Assembly: GCF_002078175.1 (NCBI RefSeq)
Contig: NZ_MWFK01000002.1
Span: forward strand, 1,054,001 to 1,118,000
Direction: 5' to 3'
From: Streptomyces sp. M41(2017)
GTDB taxonomy: Bacteria > Actinomycetota > Actinomycetes > Streptomycetales > Streptomycetaceae
DNA length: 64,000 bases
This document shows, piece after piece, positions 1 through 8,106 of the stretch. Every line of letters starts with the position of its first letter. The first letter of the stretch is position 1. The notes below the pieces were generated by a model. That model saw nothing but the letters and a program-made list of their open reading frames with translations. It had not been told where the DNA came from and did no database searches. A program made the translations under genes and the position numbers.

Positions 1-121
1 CGGTGGCATAGAGGATCCGTTCGGTGACGGTGGTCTTCCCGGCGTCGACGTGGGCGAGGATGCCCAGGTTGCGGACGGCGGTCAGGGAGTCGGTGAGGTG
101 TCGGTGCAGGTGGGTACGCAC
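1..121 (-). CDS. EF-G-like translational GTPase, N-terminal fragment (cut by window edge)
   Basis: Reading leftward from a GTG at 121, the first 40 or so residues are visible and the rest lies outside the window. They contain the P-loop stretch RNLGILAHVDAGKTTVTER, the G1 motif of the EF-G / TetM-OtrA ribosome-protection class, preceded by a short basic extension (MRTHLHRHLTDSLTAV). Members hydrolyse GTP on the ribosome, either as a translocase or to remove tetracycline-type drugs. The visible part cannot separate a second EF-G from a resistance protein. The Ile-Leu-Ala-His-Val-Asp wording is closer to the TetM/OtrA side than to standard EF-G (IMAHIDAGKTT). An AAAGG lies about 10 bases before the GTG. 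A small ORF and a strong hairpin precede it on the same strand. Confidence 0.8.
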   Translation of the reverse strand, partial: MRTHLHRHLTDSLTAVRNLGILAHVDAGKTTVTERILYAT

Positions 122-216
122 GGCCCGTGGCCTTTCGGACGATCCGGAGCGGGTCGGCGCGATTCCCGTACGACATGCCGGTGAACAGGCGGTTGAGCGC
201 TCCGGCCGGCAGGGAC

Positions 217-242
217 GCGGCGACCGGGCGTGCGGTCGCCGC
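217..242 (-). promoter_or_regulatory. Perfect 10-bp stem-loop in the leader of the EF-G-like gene
   Basis: GCGGCGACCG (217-226) pairs exactly with CGGTCGCCGC (233-242) around a 6-base loop. On the minus strand it follows the stop of a 38-codon ORF by about 15 bases and precedes the EF-G-like start by about 95 bases. That is the layout of a transcription attenuator, or of a terminator for the small ORF. There is no U tract, which is normal for Streptomyces terminators. The structure is seen; the function is inferred. Confidence 0.5.
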
Positions 243-257
243 CGTGCGGGGCGGAGG

Positions 258-374
258 TCAGAAAGTCGTCACGGGCGTCCGGTTCCGGCCGCGCAGCCGG
301 TTCCGGGCTCCCGGAGACACGAGGATCACCTCGAACTGTGACCGGGGAACGACGACAGCGGTGCGGTAACGCAT
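258..374 (-). CDS. Candidate 38-aa leader peptide upstream of the EF-G-like gene
   Basis: An ATG at 374 is preceded by GAGGGGAG at a normal distance (7 bases) and opens a 38-codon frame ending TGA at 258. The peptide begins MRYRTAVVVPRSQFEVILVS and ends in a strongly basic tail (RGRNRTPVTTF). It matches no family I know. About 80% of its codons end in G or C, lower than in the neighbouring genes but still biased. Its position before a hairpin and a ribosome-associated GTPase gene suggests a leader peptide whose translation could sense ribosome stalling, but it may also be fortuitous. Confidence 0.4.
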   Translation of the reverse strand: MRYRTAVVVPRSQFEVILVSPGARNRLRGRNRTPVTTF

Positions 375-717
375 GGCCCGTCTCCCCTCGTCGGTCACGA
401 CACGCGGCGCCAGGAGGGCGGCGCGTGATTCCGTGGCGAGTGTAGGGAGTCGGGCCCCGGCGGCGCACCGCCTTTTCGCCCCACGGCCCCGGCCGGTCCG
501 TATCGCGGTCTGCCCAGCCGTCCGCCGGGGGACGCGGTCCGCCCGGGGACGCCGTCCGCCCTCACCGGATTCCGGCGTGCCGCCCCAAGTGCCGCGCGTG
601 GGAAGCCCGTTCGGCGCCGCCCGTCGGACCGGGTCCGTCCGGGTCCGGGGCCTCGCGATACGTTCGACCTGTCCCGGCCCTCCGGCCGGGCGGCACGTCG
701 TCAACATCGGGAGGGTC

Positions 718-1467
718 ATGCGCGAGGAAGCGATCGTCGAGGCGGCCGCCGGAGTCCATCTGGTGCACGGCAGCGACACGAACTGGGTGGTGCTGAGCGA
801 GGGCGACGCGGTCACCCTGATCGACACGGGGTATCCCGGCGATCGCCAGGACCTGCTGGCGTCGCTGGCGGCCCTCGGCCACCGGCCCGAGGCCGTGACC
901 GCCGTCCTCGTCACGCACGCGCACACCGACCACCTCGGTTCCGCCGAGTTCCTGAGCGGCTCGTTCGGGACGCCCGTCCTGCTGCACGAGGACGAAGTGC
1001 CCCACGCACGGCGCGAATTCCTCCACCAGGTGAGCATCGGCGAGGTGATGCGGCAGGCGTGGCGTCCCGGTGTACTGCCCTGGGCGGTGCGCGCACTGCG
1101 CTCCGGCGGCAAGGCGGACGTCCGCATGGCGAAGCCGGAGGCGTTCCCCGGGACGGGCCCGCTCGACCTGCCCGGCCGCCCCGTTCCCGTGCACACGCCC
1201 GGGCACACTCCCGGCCACTGCGTCTACCACCTGCCGGACGCGGGTGTCCTGATCTCCGGCGACGCGCTGGTCAGCGGTCATCCGACCTCGCGGGCCCGAG
1301 GCCCCCAGCTGCTGCACGAGATGTTCGACACCGAACGCGCCACCGCCCTCGACTCGCTGCGACACATCGAGCGGCTCGAAGCCGACGTCCTGCTGCCGGG
1401 GCACGGTCCCGTGCACCACGGCCCGGTCGGCGAGGCGGCCGGGCGCGCACGGGAACTCGCCGGCTGA
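718..1467 (+). CDS. MBL-fold metallo-hydrolase
   Basis: A 249-residue single-domain metallo-beta-lactamase-fold hydrolase. The metal ligands are all present: THAHTDH at residues 66-72 (His67, His69, Asp71, His72), His163 or His167 in TPGHTPGH, Asp182 in ISGDAL, and His229 in LLPGHG. This is the full binuclear zinc set of the glyoxalase II / hydrolase branch; the substrate cannot be told. The ATG at 718 is chosen because GGGAGGG sits just before it and homology begins there; the frame stays open far upstream but without family similarity. It is transcribed alone, convergent with the acetyltransferase downstream and separated from it by a hairpin. Cytoplasmic, with no signal peptide. Confidence 0.85.
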   Translation: MREEAIVEAAAGVHLVHGSDTNWVVLSEGDAVTLIDTGYPGDRQDLLASLAALGHRPEAVTAVLVTHAHTDHLGSAEFLSGSFGTPVLLHEDEVPHARREFLHQVSIGEVMRQAWRPGVLPWAVRALRSGGKADVRMAKPEAFPGTGPLDLPGRPVPVHTPGHTPGHCVYHLPDAGVLISGDALVSGHPTSRARGPQLLHEMFDTERATALDSLRHIERLEADVLLPGHGPVHHGPVGEAAGRARELAG

Positions 1468-1474
1468 CCGGCGC

Positions 1475-1503
1475 GGGCCCCCGGCACCCCGCCGCCGGGG
1501 TCC
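1475..1503. terminator. Bidirectional hairpin between convergent genes
   Basis: CCCCGGC and GCCGGGG form a 7-bp stem, extendable with one mismatch, around an 8-base loop. It lies between the stops of the MBL hydrolase and the acetyltransferase, so it can serve both. Confidence 0.5.
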
Positions 1504-1520
1504 GCTCCGGGCGGCGGGCG

Positions 1521-2378
1521 CTAGCCGAGTTCCAACGTGGTGACGCCGTGGACGCGGTCCGCCGCGAACGGGCGTACCGGGCCGGTGTACATGCGGGCCG
1601 TCTCGAACGAGGGGGCGAGGCCCAGCTTCTCGACGAGGGCGACCGCCGGGGCGTTGGTCTCCGGCACGTCGACGGCGAGCGCCCTCCCGTCGGCGTCGGC
1701 GGCCAGGGCGGCGAAGAGGGCCCGGGCGTCGTCGGCGGTGTCCGCGAACAGGGGCCCGACGCGCAGCGCCTCACGTGCCGGCCTGAGCACGGCGTAGCCG
1801 GTCGGCCGGCCGTCGTCGGCGTGCCGTACGAAGGTGCGGTGGCCGGGCGTGGTCAGCCACGAGGTCAGGAACGCCGGCCGGTCCGCGGGGGTGCACGACG
1901 CGTCGTACGCGATGATCGCGGCGTGGTCGGCGGGCCCGGCCTGTCGTACCCCCGGTGCTTGCTCCCCTTGGAGCACCACGCCGCCGAACCGAACGGTGCG
2001 GTGGGCGAGTTCGAACCCCGACTTGCGGTAGTTGTCCTGCTGCGCGACCACTCCGTCGAGGCCGACGGTGCGGCCGCCCGCGTGGGCGAGGGCGGCCTTC
2101 CAGGTGGCGAGGCCGTAGCCGTGGCCACGCAGATCGGGGCGGACGAGGTAGAAGCCCAGGAAGGCGTAGTCCGCACCGTAGTTGACCACCGAGATGGCCG
2201 AGACCGGCTCCCCGTCGACCCGCCCGACGAAGAACCCGCCGGGGTCCTGGGCGAAGAAGCTCGCGCTGTCGGACAGCCCCGGATTCCATCCCTCGTCCGC
2301 CGCCCAGCCGGTGACCACCGTCCAGTCGGCGGGCGAGGCCTGGGCGACGACGAGGCCGTCGGGTCCCGGAGAGGTCAT
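1521..2378 (-). CDS. GNAT-family N-acetyltransferase
   Basis: A 285-residue protein with an N-terminal GNAT domain. The acetyl-CoA loop is seen as LRGHGYG around residues 83-89, after the strand FLGFYLVRPD. The C-terminal half, with repeated short strands and a final VEKLGLAPSFETARMY element, looks like the GNAT-like C-terminal domain found in two-domain actinobacterial acetyltransferases. The acceptor substrate is unknown. The start at 2378 (MTSPGPDG) follows GGAG at a good distance; the frame is open further upstream but reads low-complexity Arg-rich sequence. It is a lone gene, transcribed away from the chaplin terminator. Confidence 0.8.
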   Translation of the reverse strand: MTSPGPDGLVVAQASPADWTVVTGWAADEGWNPGLSDSASFFAQDPGGFFVGRVDGEPVSAISVVNYGADYAFLGFYLVRPDLRGHGYGLATWKAALAHAGGRTVGLDGVVAQQDNYRKSGFELAHRTVRFGGVVLQGEQAPGVRQAGPADHAAIIAYDASCTPADRPAFLTSWLTTPGHRTFVRHADDGRPTGYAVLRPAREALRVGPLFADTADDARALFAALAADADGRALAVDVPETNAPAVALVEKLGLAPSFETARMYTGPVRPFAADRVHGVTTLELG

Positions 2379-2621
2379 GGAGGCGCTCCAATGCGTGGGG
2401 GTCACGGAGTGCGCCCGCCGGACGCACGCGCAGCATCCTCGCCGATCTCCGTGCCGACGGCACCGACGAGCCCACCGCACGCGACGGGATTCGGCCAGCG
2501 TGCCGGACGTCCGGCACGGTGCCGCCCCGGCGGCGCGCCGGTCCGGGAAGGAGCACGTGGCGAGTTCGACGCGCACCCGGAACAGGCTCGGAGGCACGCC
2601 GGGCCGGCGTCGGAGACAAGA

Positions 2622-2659
2622 AGGAGGCCCCGCCGGTCACCCGTCCGGTGGGGCCTCCT
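2622..2659 (-). terminator. Rho-independent-type terminator of the chaplin gene
   Basis: AGGAGGCCCC (2622-2631) pairs perfectly with GGGGCCTCCT (2650-2659), with a further CCGG/CCGG pair inside. It lies 18 bases past the chaplin stop on the minus strand. Confidence 0.75.
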
Positions 2660-2676
2660 GTCCGCGGTCGGTCGGG

Positions 2677-3426
2677 TCAGCGCACCGCGGCGGGGCGGAA
2701 CCGGCGGAACATGACCGCGCCGCCGAGCAGCATGGCCGCGCTCGCCGCGATGGCGGGCAGCGTCCCGTCCGCACCGGTGTGGGCGAGGGTGGCCTCGGAG
2801 TCACCCATGGTCCGCAGCTCGCCCGGCGCGGCGGGCTCGGGGTGCTCGACGGGCGGGGCGACGGACGGCCTCGGAGCCGGGTTCACGGGCCGCGAGGGCT
2901 CGGGCCGCTCGCCCGAGGTGTTGGTGGACTCGTTCCCGACGGAGGCGTTGCCGAGGCCGACCACGGTCACGGAGTTGCCGCTCACGTTCACGGGGAGCTG
3001 CACCGGCAGTTGCAGACCGTTGCCGGAAAGCAGGCCCGGCGAGTCCTTCGCGACTCCGTGCGCGACCGCGCCGCCGTGGTTCCCTCCGACGGCCCCACCC
3101 GCGTGGCGGCCGCCGGTGTCACCGTGCGCGACCGGGGGGACGCTCCGCCGGCTGCCGGAGGAACGAGTGGCGGCACCGCTGCCGTCGCTCTGGTTGGCGC
3201 AGCGGTTGCCGGCGGCCGGGTTGAGCAGACCGACGACGTTCACCGTGTTCCCGCACACGTTCACCGGAACGTGCACCGGGAGCTGGACGGTGTTGCCGGA
3301 GATCGCTCCGGGCGATCCGGCCGCGGCACCGTCGGCGCCCGCGTCGGCGTGGGCGGGCACGGCCGCGGCCAGCGCCCCCGAGGCGGCGGCCGCGGCGATC
3401 AAACCATTTCGGGTCACCCGTTTCAT
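2677..3426 (-). CDS. Long chaplin (two chaplin domains, sortase signal)
   Basis: A 249-residue secreted cell-surface protein of the ChpA/B/C class. Residues 1-27 are a signal peptide ending AHA. Chaplin domains lie at about 36-78 and 127-168, each with the GN-x-QLPV-x-VPVNV-x-GN-x-V-x-VVG pattern. A Pro-rich spacer leads to the sorting signal LAHTG (214-218), a hydrophobic segment and an RRFR tail, the substrate form for class E sortase. Long chaplins anchor the amphipathic amyloid layer that lets aerial hyphae leave the medium. The first domain has the usual two cysteines (C58, C76); the second has none. The gene may correspond to chpB, given the nsdB-like gene nearby, but that assignment is not proven. 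A GGAAGG lies upstream of the ATG. Confidence 0.92.
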   Translation of the reverse strand: MKRVTRNGLIAAAAASGALAAAVPAHADAGADGAAAGSPGAISGNTVQLPVHVPVNVCGNTVNVVGLLNPAAGNRCANQSDGSGAATRSSGSRRSVPPVAHGDTGGRHAGGAVGGNHGGAVAHGVAKDSPGLLSGNGLQLPVQLPVNVSGNSVTVVGLGNASVGNESTNTSGERPEPSRPVNPAPRPSVAPPVEHPEPAAPGELRTMGDSEATLAHTGADGTLPAIAASAAMLLGGAVMFRRFRPAAVR

Positions 3427-3715
3427 AGGTTCACTGCCTTCCAGACAAGGTCACGGGCACTCACCCGCACTGCCTAAAACGCACAAGACCCATCCGAGTT
3501 ATGGCTAAACGGTCTTTCACCTCATCGAGTGTCAGACATATCGAACTGCCATCGTGACCCGTACGAGCGAGAGGGTGACGCAGAGTAGCGCACGCAGGGA
3601 GGTCCCGCGCGCCCGGTGGGCCGGACGAGTCCGCCCGGAGGCGTGCCTCCACGGCCGCGCCTATCGTGATCCGGGGGGTGCGCCGGTCCATCGCAGGGCG
3701 ACCCTGGAGGCTTGC

Positions 3716-5374
3716 ATGCTGTCCATGCACCAACGCTGCGCGGTCGTGGGAACCGCGACCGCGACGCTGACGCTGCTGGCGGCGGGTCTGCCGACGACGG
3801 CGACCGCCGAGGATCCCGACCTGTCCCGGTTCTACCGGCAGAAGGTCACCTGGGCGGCCTGCGAGGGCGAGGGGATGCCCAAGGACCTGCAGTGCGGCAA
3901 GGTCACCGTGCCCCTCGACTACGAGAAGCCGGACGGCGGCACCCTGGACCTGGCCCTGGCCCGCTACCGGGCGACAGGTTCCTCCCGCGGCTCGGTGCTG
4001 CTGAACTTCGGCGGCCCCGGTGGGGCCGGGATACCCCAGCTCGCCCTGGGCGGGAAAGAGTTCATGGGCCTGACCAACGGCTACGACGTGGTGACCTTCG
4101 ACCCGCGCGGGGTCGGGCGTTCCTCGCCGGTGAGCTGCGGCGAGGGCGTCGACGACATATCCCAGGCCACGGACGACAGCGCGGAGGGCACCGACAGCGC
4201 CTCGGTGCGGTCGGCGCTCAAAGCGGTGAAGAAGGCCGCCGAGGAGTGCGCACAGCACTCGGGTGCCGTCCTCCCCCACATCGGCACGGTCAACGCCTCC
4301 CGCGACATGGACATCATGCGGCAGGCGCTCGGCGACAAGAAGCTCAACTACCTCGGCTTCTCGTACGGGACCCGGCTCGGCGCGGTGTACGCGGCCCAGT
4401 TCCCCAAGAAGACGGGCCGGATGGTGCTCGACGGCGTCGACACCCTCACCGAGCCGATCGCCGAACAGGGACTGGCCGGCGCCGAGGGACAGCAGACGGC
4501 GCTCGACGACTTCATCACGTGGTGCACACAGAACATGGCCTGTCCGTTCGGGCAGGACGCACGCAGCGCCCGCGAACAGGTCGTCCAGCTCGTCGACTCG
4601 CTCGACGACGAGCCCGTGCCGTCGGACTACGGCCAGGAGTTCTCCGGGCAGGACCTGGTGGGGTCGATCAGCCAGGCCCTGTACAGCAAGGAGATGTGGC
4701 CCTCCCTCGAACAGGCGCTGGGCCTGCTGGTGCAGGACGGCGACACCCACGGCCTCACCCAGCTCTCCGGCGGCGCCTCGCTGCCCGATGTGTCGGCGCC
4801 GGTCCGGAATCGGGACGGCAGGCCGGAGCCGGAGAAGGAGCAGGAGCAGAAGAAGGACGGCAGCCGGGGGAACGCGCGGGACCAGCAGAAGCACGGCGGA
4901 CTCGTGGACGACGAGGAGGTCCCGCTCGACAACCTGCCGGCCGCACTGATGGCGATCAACTGCGCCGACGACCCCGACCGTCCCAGCGCCGACGAGATCA
5001 CCCGGGACATGGGCAAGTTGCGCGCGGCGTACGAGGAGGCGTCCCCGGTCTTCGGTCAGTACCGGCTCACCCAGGTGCTGATGTGCTACGGCCGGGCCAG
5101 GGGCACCGACTACATCCGCGACGACGTCCGCGACGTGAACACCTCGAAGATGCTGCTCGTCGGCACTCGCGGGGACCCGGCGACCCCGTACCGCTGGACG
5201 GAGGAGACCGCCAAGCGGCTCGGCTCCGCGGCGGTCGTGCTCGACAACAAGGGCGAGGGGCACACCGGATACGCCTCCTCGAAGTGCGTGCACCAGAAGG
5301 TCGACGACTACCTGCTGTACGGCTCCCTGCCGGACAACGGCAGCTCCTGCGGGCCGGAGGACACGGACGACTGA
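3716..5374 (+). CDS. Secreted alpha/beta-hydrolase, tripeptidyl aminopeptidase-like (S33)
   Basis: A 552-residue exported hydrolase of the Streptomyces tripeptidyl aminopeptidase / SlpD-SlpE family. Residues 1-31 form a signal peptide. The alpha/beta core starts with LLNFGGPGGAG (oxyanion region), then the nucleophile elbow GFSYGT at 214-219 (Ser216). The C-terminal TAP-like domain carries the likely acid (Asp487 in GTRGDPATP) and base (His516 in GEGHTGY). A charged insert rich in Lys/Glu/Gln sits around residues 365-400. The family removes N-terminal tripeptides from extracellular proteins. The ATG at 3716 is set by a perfect GGAGG five bases upstream. It is a single gene, divergent from the chaplin. 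Confidence 0.88.
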   Translation: MLSMHQRCAVVGTATATLTLLAAGLPTTATAEDPDLSRFYRQKVTWAACEGEGMPKDLQCGKVTVPLDYEKPDGGTLDLALARYRATGSSRGSVLLNFGGPGGAGIPQLALGGKEFMGLTNGYDVVTFDPRGVGRSSPVSCGEGVDDISQATDDSAEGTDSASVRSALKAVKKAAEECAQHSGAVLPHIGTVNASRDMDIMRQALGDKKLNYLGFSYGTRLGAVYAAQFPKKTGRMVLDGVDTLTEPIAEQGLAGAEGQQTALDDFITWCTQNMACPFGQDARSAREQVVQLVDSLDDEPVPSDYGQEFSGQDLVGSISQALYSKEMWPSLEQALGLLVQDGDTHGLTQLSGGASLPDVSAPVRNRDGRPEPEKEQEQKKDGSRGNARDQQKHGGLVDDEEVPLDNLPAALMAINCADDPDRPSADEITRDMGKLRAAYEEASPVFGQYRLTQVLMCYGRARGTDYIRDDVRDVNTSKMLLVGTRGDPATPYRWTEETAKRLGSAAVVLDNKGEGHTGYASSKCVHQKVDDYLLYGSLPDNGSSCGPEDTDD

Positions 5375-5701
5375 CCCCCGGCGGCGCCGCGCGGGCGGGC
5401 AGGGCGCCGGCGGTGCCGTTTGGGCCGGGCGCACCCCGAACGGCCCAGGCACCCCCGGCTTCCTGCCCGTGCCCGGCTCGGACGCCGGGCGCGGCCACGG
5501 ACGCCGGACCGGGACCGGGGAGCGGGTACACGCCGGTACACGGCGGCACACGCGGACACGCGGACACGCGGACACGCACGGGGAACAAGTCGGGTACAAC
5601 CTCTCGTACCCGCCGAAGGTCACACTGGGCAGGCACCGGCCCGACTGCCGGACGCGCCGCACCCGCACCCGCACGTGACCACAGCAGGGGGAACACCACC
5701 G
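5375..5701. other. 327-bp gap with short tandem GGACACGC repeats
   Basis: There is no credible gene here. A run of 8-bp direct repeats (GGACACGC, three copies) sits near 5552-5577 after similar CACACG-type words, and GC-rich dyads follow the peptidase stop. The promoter and ribosome-binding site of the next gene (CAGGGGGA) must lie in the final part. Confidence 0.4.
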
Positions 5702-6247
5702 ATGCGTATCCGACCCGCCCTCGCCGTACCCGGCGTCGCCGCCGCGCTGCTCCTCGCGGCCTCCGGAACCAGCGCGACGGCCGCGCCCTTCGGCCCGGCC
5801 GGCATCCCGTCCCAGAAGGCCGCCGCGCCCGCGACCTGCGCGGCGAAAGCACTCCGCCTGCGTGCGGAGCAGTCCGCGGACCCGCGTGTCCTGCACGTCC
5901 GCGTCACCAACCGTTCGGCCCGCGCGTGCACGGTCGACCGCATCCCCACCGTCACCTTCGGCGATCTCGACGGCGCCGCCCTGCCGAAGCCCGCCGGGGA
6001 GAGCGGTCCGTACCGGCTCGCCGGGGGCCGGAGCGCCTACGCGTCCGTGCTGACGATCGCCGACCGTGCCGATCCGGAGGCGCGCCGGGTCCGTTCGGTC
6101 ACCGTCTCGGCCGACCCCTCGCTCGCCGGCCGGTCCTTCACGGCGCGTGAGCTGGGCGCCGGTGCCACCGTCCGGGTGTGGGAGCCCCTGACGACGTGGT
6201 GGAAGCCGTCCGTGGCCGCCGCCGACAGGGCACTCGGACTCCGCTGA
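5702..6247 (+). CDS. Secreted DUF4232-like protein
   Basis: A 181-residue protein with a signal peptide (about residues 1-27, ending TAAP) and a beta-rich domain containing the CAAKALRLRAEQ...VRVTNRSARACTV pattern typical of DUF4232 proteins, which are common secreted or lipoprotein-like products in Streptomyces with unknown role. There are two cysteines, probably one disulfide. No lipobox is seen, so it should be released or wall-associated. The start is supported by CAGGGGGA upstream; the frame is open earlier but without signal-peptide logic. A perfect palindrome directly downstream should end transcription. Confidence 0.7.
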   Translation: MRIRPALAVPGVAAALLLAASGTSATAAPFGPAGIPSQKAAAPATCAAKALRLRAEQSADPRVLHVRVTNRSARACTVDRIPTVTFGDLDGAALPKPAGESGPYRLAGGRSAYASVLTIADRADPEARRVRSVTVSADPSLAGRSFTARELGAGATVRVWEPLTTWWKPSVAAADRALGLR

Positions 6248-6259
6248 CCCGACGGGCCG

Positions 6260-6285
6260 GCCGTGCGCGGGCGCCCGCGCACGGC
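6260..6285 (+). terminator. 26-bp perfect palindrome after the DUF4232-like gene
   Basis: GCCGTGCGCGGGC is followed at once by its exact reverse complement, 13 bases past the stop. It would fold as a GC-rich hairpin with a minimal loop. Confidence 0.6.
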
Positions 6286-6393
6286 TGCAGGACGCGTCCG
6301 TCCGCGGCCGTCGGCCCCGGCACCCGCGTGATCGGCGGGTCTCCTCGGTCGGCGGCTTTCGCCCCCATGGGTTTGACTCGGGGGGTGCGCCGG

Positions 6394-7962
6394 ATGCTCT
6401 CTCTGCTCCTCGTCGCCCTCGGTGCGGCCGGGGCGCTTCTCCTGGTGGGCGCCGTCTCGGCGTGGTGGTGGTGCGCGGCGGTCCCGCTGCTGGCCCTGAC
6501 CGCGCTCGGCGGCTGGGACCTGACGCAGCGCCGTCACTCCGTGCTGCGCAACTATCCGCTGCTCGGCCATCTGCGCTTCCTCCTGGAGGCGCTGCGCCCC
6601 GAACTCCAGCAGTATTTCGTCGAGCGGAACTTCGACGGGCGGCCCTACGACCGCGAGGTCCGCACCATCGTGTACGAGCGGGCCAAGGGCGCCGAGGCCG
6701 AGGAGCCGTTCGGCACGGAGCGCGACGTGTACGAGGACGGCTACGAGTTCCTGGAGCCGTCGATGCGCCCGGTCGAGGTGCCCGAGGAGCCGCCCGTCGT
6801 CCGGGTCGGCGGCCCGGACTGCACGCAGCCCTACGACATGGCCCTGCTCAACGTCTCCGCGATGAGCTTCGGCGCCCTCTCGGCGAACGCGATCCTGGCC
6901 CTCAACAGGGGCGCGGCGCTGGGGGGTTTCGCGCACGACACGGGCGAGGGCGGTCTGTCCGACCACCATCTGCGGGGCGGCGGCGACCTCGTCTGGGAGA
7001 TCGGCACCGGGTACTTCGGGTGCCGTACGGCCGAAGGGGGCTTCGCGGCACGGGAGTTCGCGGACAAGGCCGCGCTGCCCGAGGTGAAGTGCGTGTCGCT
7101 GAAGCTCTCCCAGGGGGCGAAGCCCGGGATCGGCGGTGTGCTGCCCGGGGCGAAGGTGAACGCGGAGATCGCGCGGGCGCGCGGGGTCCCCGAGGGCGGG
7201 ACCGTGGTGTCGCCGCCGTACCACCGGGTCTTCTCGACGCCCCGTGAGCTGGTGCGGTTCATCGCGCGGATGCGGGAGCTCGCCGGCGGCAAGCCGACCG
7301 GCTTCAAGCTCTGCGTCGGATCGCGACGGCAGTTCCTGGCCGTGTGCAAGGCGATGCTCGCCGAGGGGGTGACGCCCGACTTCATCGTCGTGGACGGCTC
7401 GGAGGGCGGCACGGGGGCGGCGCCCCTGGAGTTCGCCGACAACATCGGCACGCCGCTGACCGAGGGGCTGATCACGGTGCACAACGCGCTGGTCGGCACC
7501 GGCCTGCGCGACCGGATCAGGATCGGCGCGAGCGGGAAGGTCGCCACCGGTTCGGACATCGTCAAGCGTCTCCTGCAGGGCGCCGACTACACGAACGCGG
7601 CCCGCGCGATGATGTTCGCGGTCGGCTGCCTCCAGGCCCAGCGGTGCCACACCAACACCTGTCCCGTCGGCGTGGCGACCCAGGACCCGCGCCGGGTGCG
7701 CGCACTGGACGTGGCCGACAAGTCCGAGCGGGTGCACCGCTACCAGCGCGCCACCGTGCGCAGCGCGAGCCAGATCATGGCCGCGATGGGCGTCCGCGAT
7801 CCGGGCGAGCTGACACCCCACCACCTGCTCCGCCGCATCGGACCGACGACCGTACGGACCTACGCGGAGCTGTACGAGTGGCTGGCGCCCGGGGTCCTGC
7901 TGGCCGAGCCTCCGCTGTCGTGGGGCGCGGACTGGGCGGCCGCCGACCCGGACGCCTTCTGA
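6394..7962 (+). CDS. FMN-binding glutamate synthase-family protein (GltB-like)
   Basis: The N-terminus holds two hydrophobic segments (LSLLLVALGAAGALLLVGAVSAWWW and following), then the FMN/synthase domain of GltB. Visible hallmarks are NVSAMSFGALS, GEGG, the KPGIGG loop, DGSEGGTGAAPL and CLQAQRCHTNTCPVG, whose CX5CX4C spacing is the 3Fe-4S cluster motif. It lacks the N-terminal amidotransferase and the C-terminal beta-helix domains, so it belongs to the membrane-anchored, stand-alone FMN/Fe-S group whose reaction is not established. The start is uncertain: ATG 6394 has a G run upstream, GTG 6385 and ATG 6367 are in frame. The final codons lie inside a terminator hairpin. Confidence 0.85.
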   Translation: MLSLLLVALGAAGALLLVGAVSAWWWCAAVPLLALTALGGWDLTQRRHSVLRNYPLLGHLRFLLEALRPELQQYFVERNFDGRPYDREVRTIVYERAKGAEAEEPFGTERDVYEDGYEFLEPSMRPVEVPEEPPVVRVGGPDCTQPYDMALLNVSAMSFGALSANAILALNRGAALGGFAHDTGEGGLSDHHLRGGGDLVWEIGTGYFGCRTAEGGFAAREFADKAALPEVKCVSLKLSQGAKPGIGGVLPGAKVNAEIARARGVPEGGTVVSPPYHRVFSTPRELVRFIARMRELAGGKPTGFKLCVGSRRQFLAVCKAMLAEGVTPDFIVVDGSEGGTGAAPLEFADNIGTPLTEGLITVHNALVGTGLRDRIRIGASGKVATGSDIVKRLLQGADYTNAARAMMFAVGCLQAQRCHTNTCPVGVATQDPRRVRALDVADKSERVHRYQRATVRSASQIMAAMGVRDPGELTPHHLLRRIGPTTVRTYAELYEWLAPGVLLAEPPLSWGADWAAADPDAF

Positions 7963-7978
7963 CGTCGTCCGGGTCGGC
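7942..7978 (+). terminator. Terminator hairpin enclosing a stop codon
   Basis: GCCGACCCGGACG (7942-7954) pairs exactly with CGTCCGGGTCGGC (7966-7978). The TGA of the preceding gene (7960-7962) falls in the 11-base loop, so the left arm is coding sequence. Confidence 0.65.
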
Positions 7979-8075
7979 CGGATGACACCGCCGTCCACCG
8001 TTGCGCCTCGCGGAGCGGCCTCGGTGGCGGCGACCGACCTCTCGTACGGGACGTACGACCGAATGCACCAAATGC

Positions 8076-8100
8076 CCGATCGGCGGATCGGTCCTATGGT
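8076..8100 (+). promoter_or_regulatory. Candidate promoter and operator for the baeRF3 gene
   Basis: A perfect inverted repeat CCGATC-GGCG-GATCGG (8076-8091) abuts TATGGT (8095-8100), which resembles a -10 box placed six bases before the ATG. There is no ribosome-binding site, so the mRNA could be leaderless. No convincing -35 box is seen. Confidence 0.35.
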
Positions 8101-8106
8101 GCTCGT

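Noticed and set aside
5552..5577. GGACACGC tandem repeats as a possible origin or protein-binding array
   Set aside because: Only about three 8-bp units with no dyad and no nearby DNA-binding gene; more likely simple-sequence slippage.
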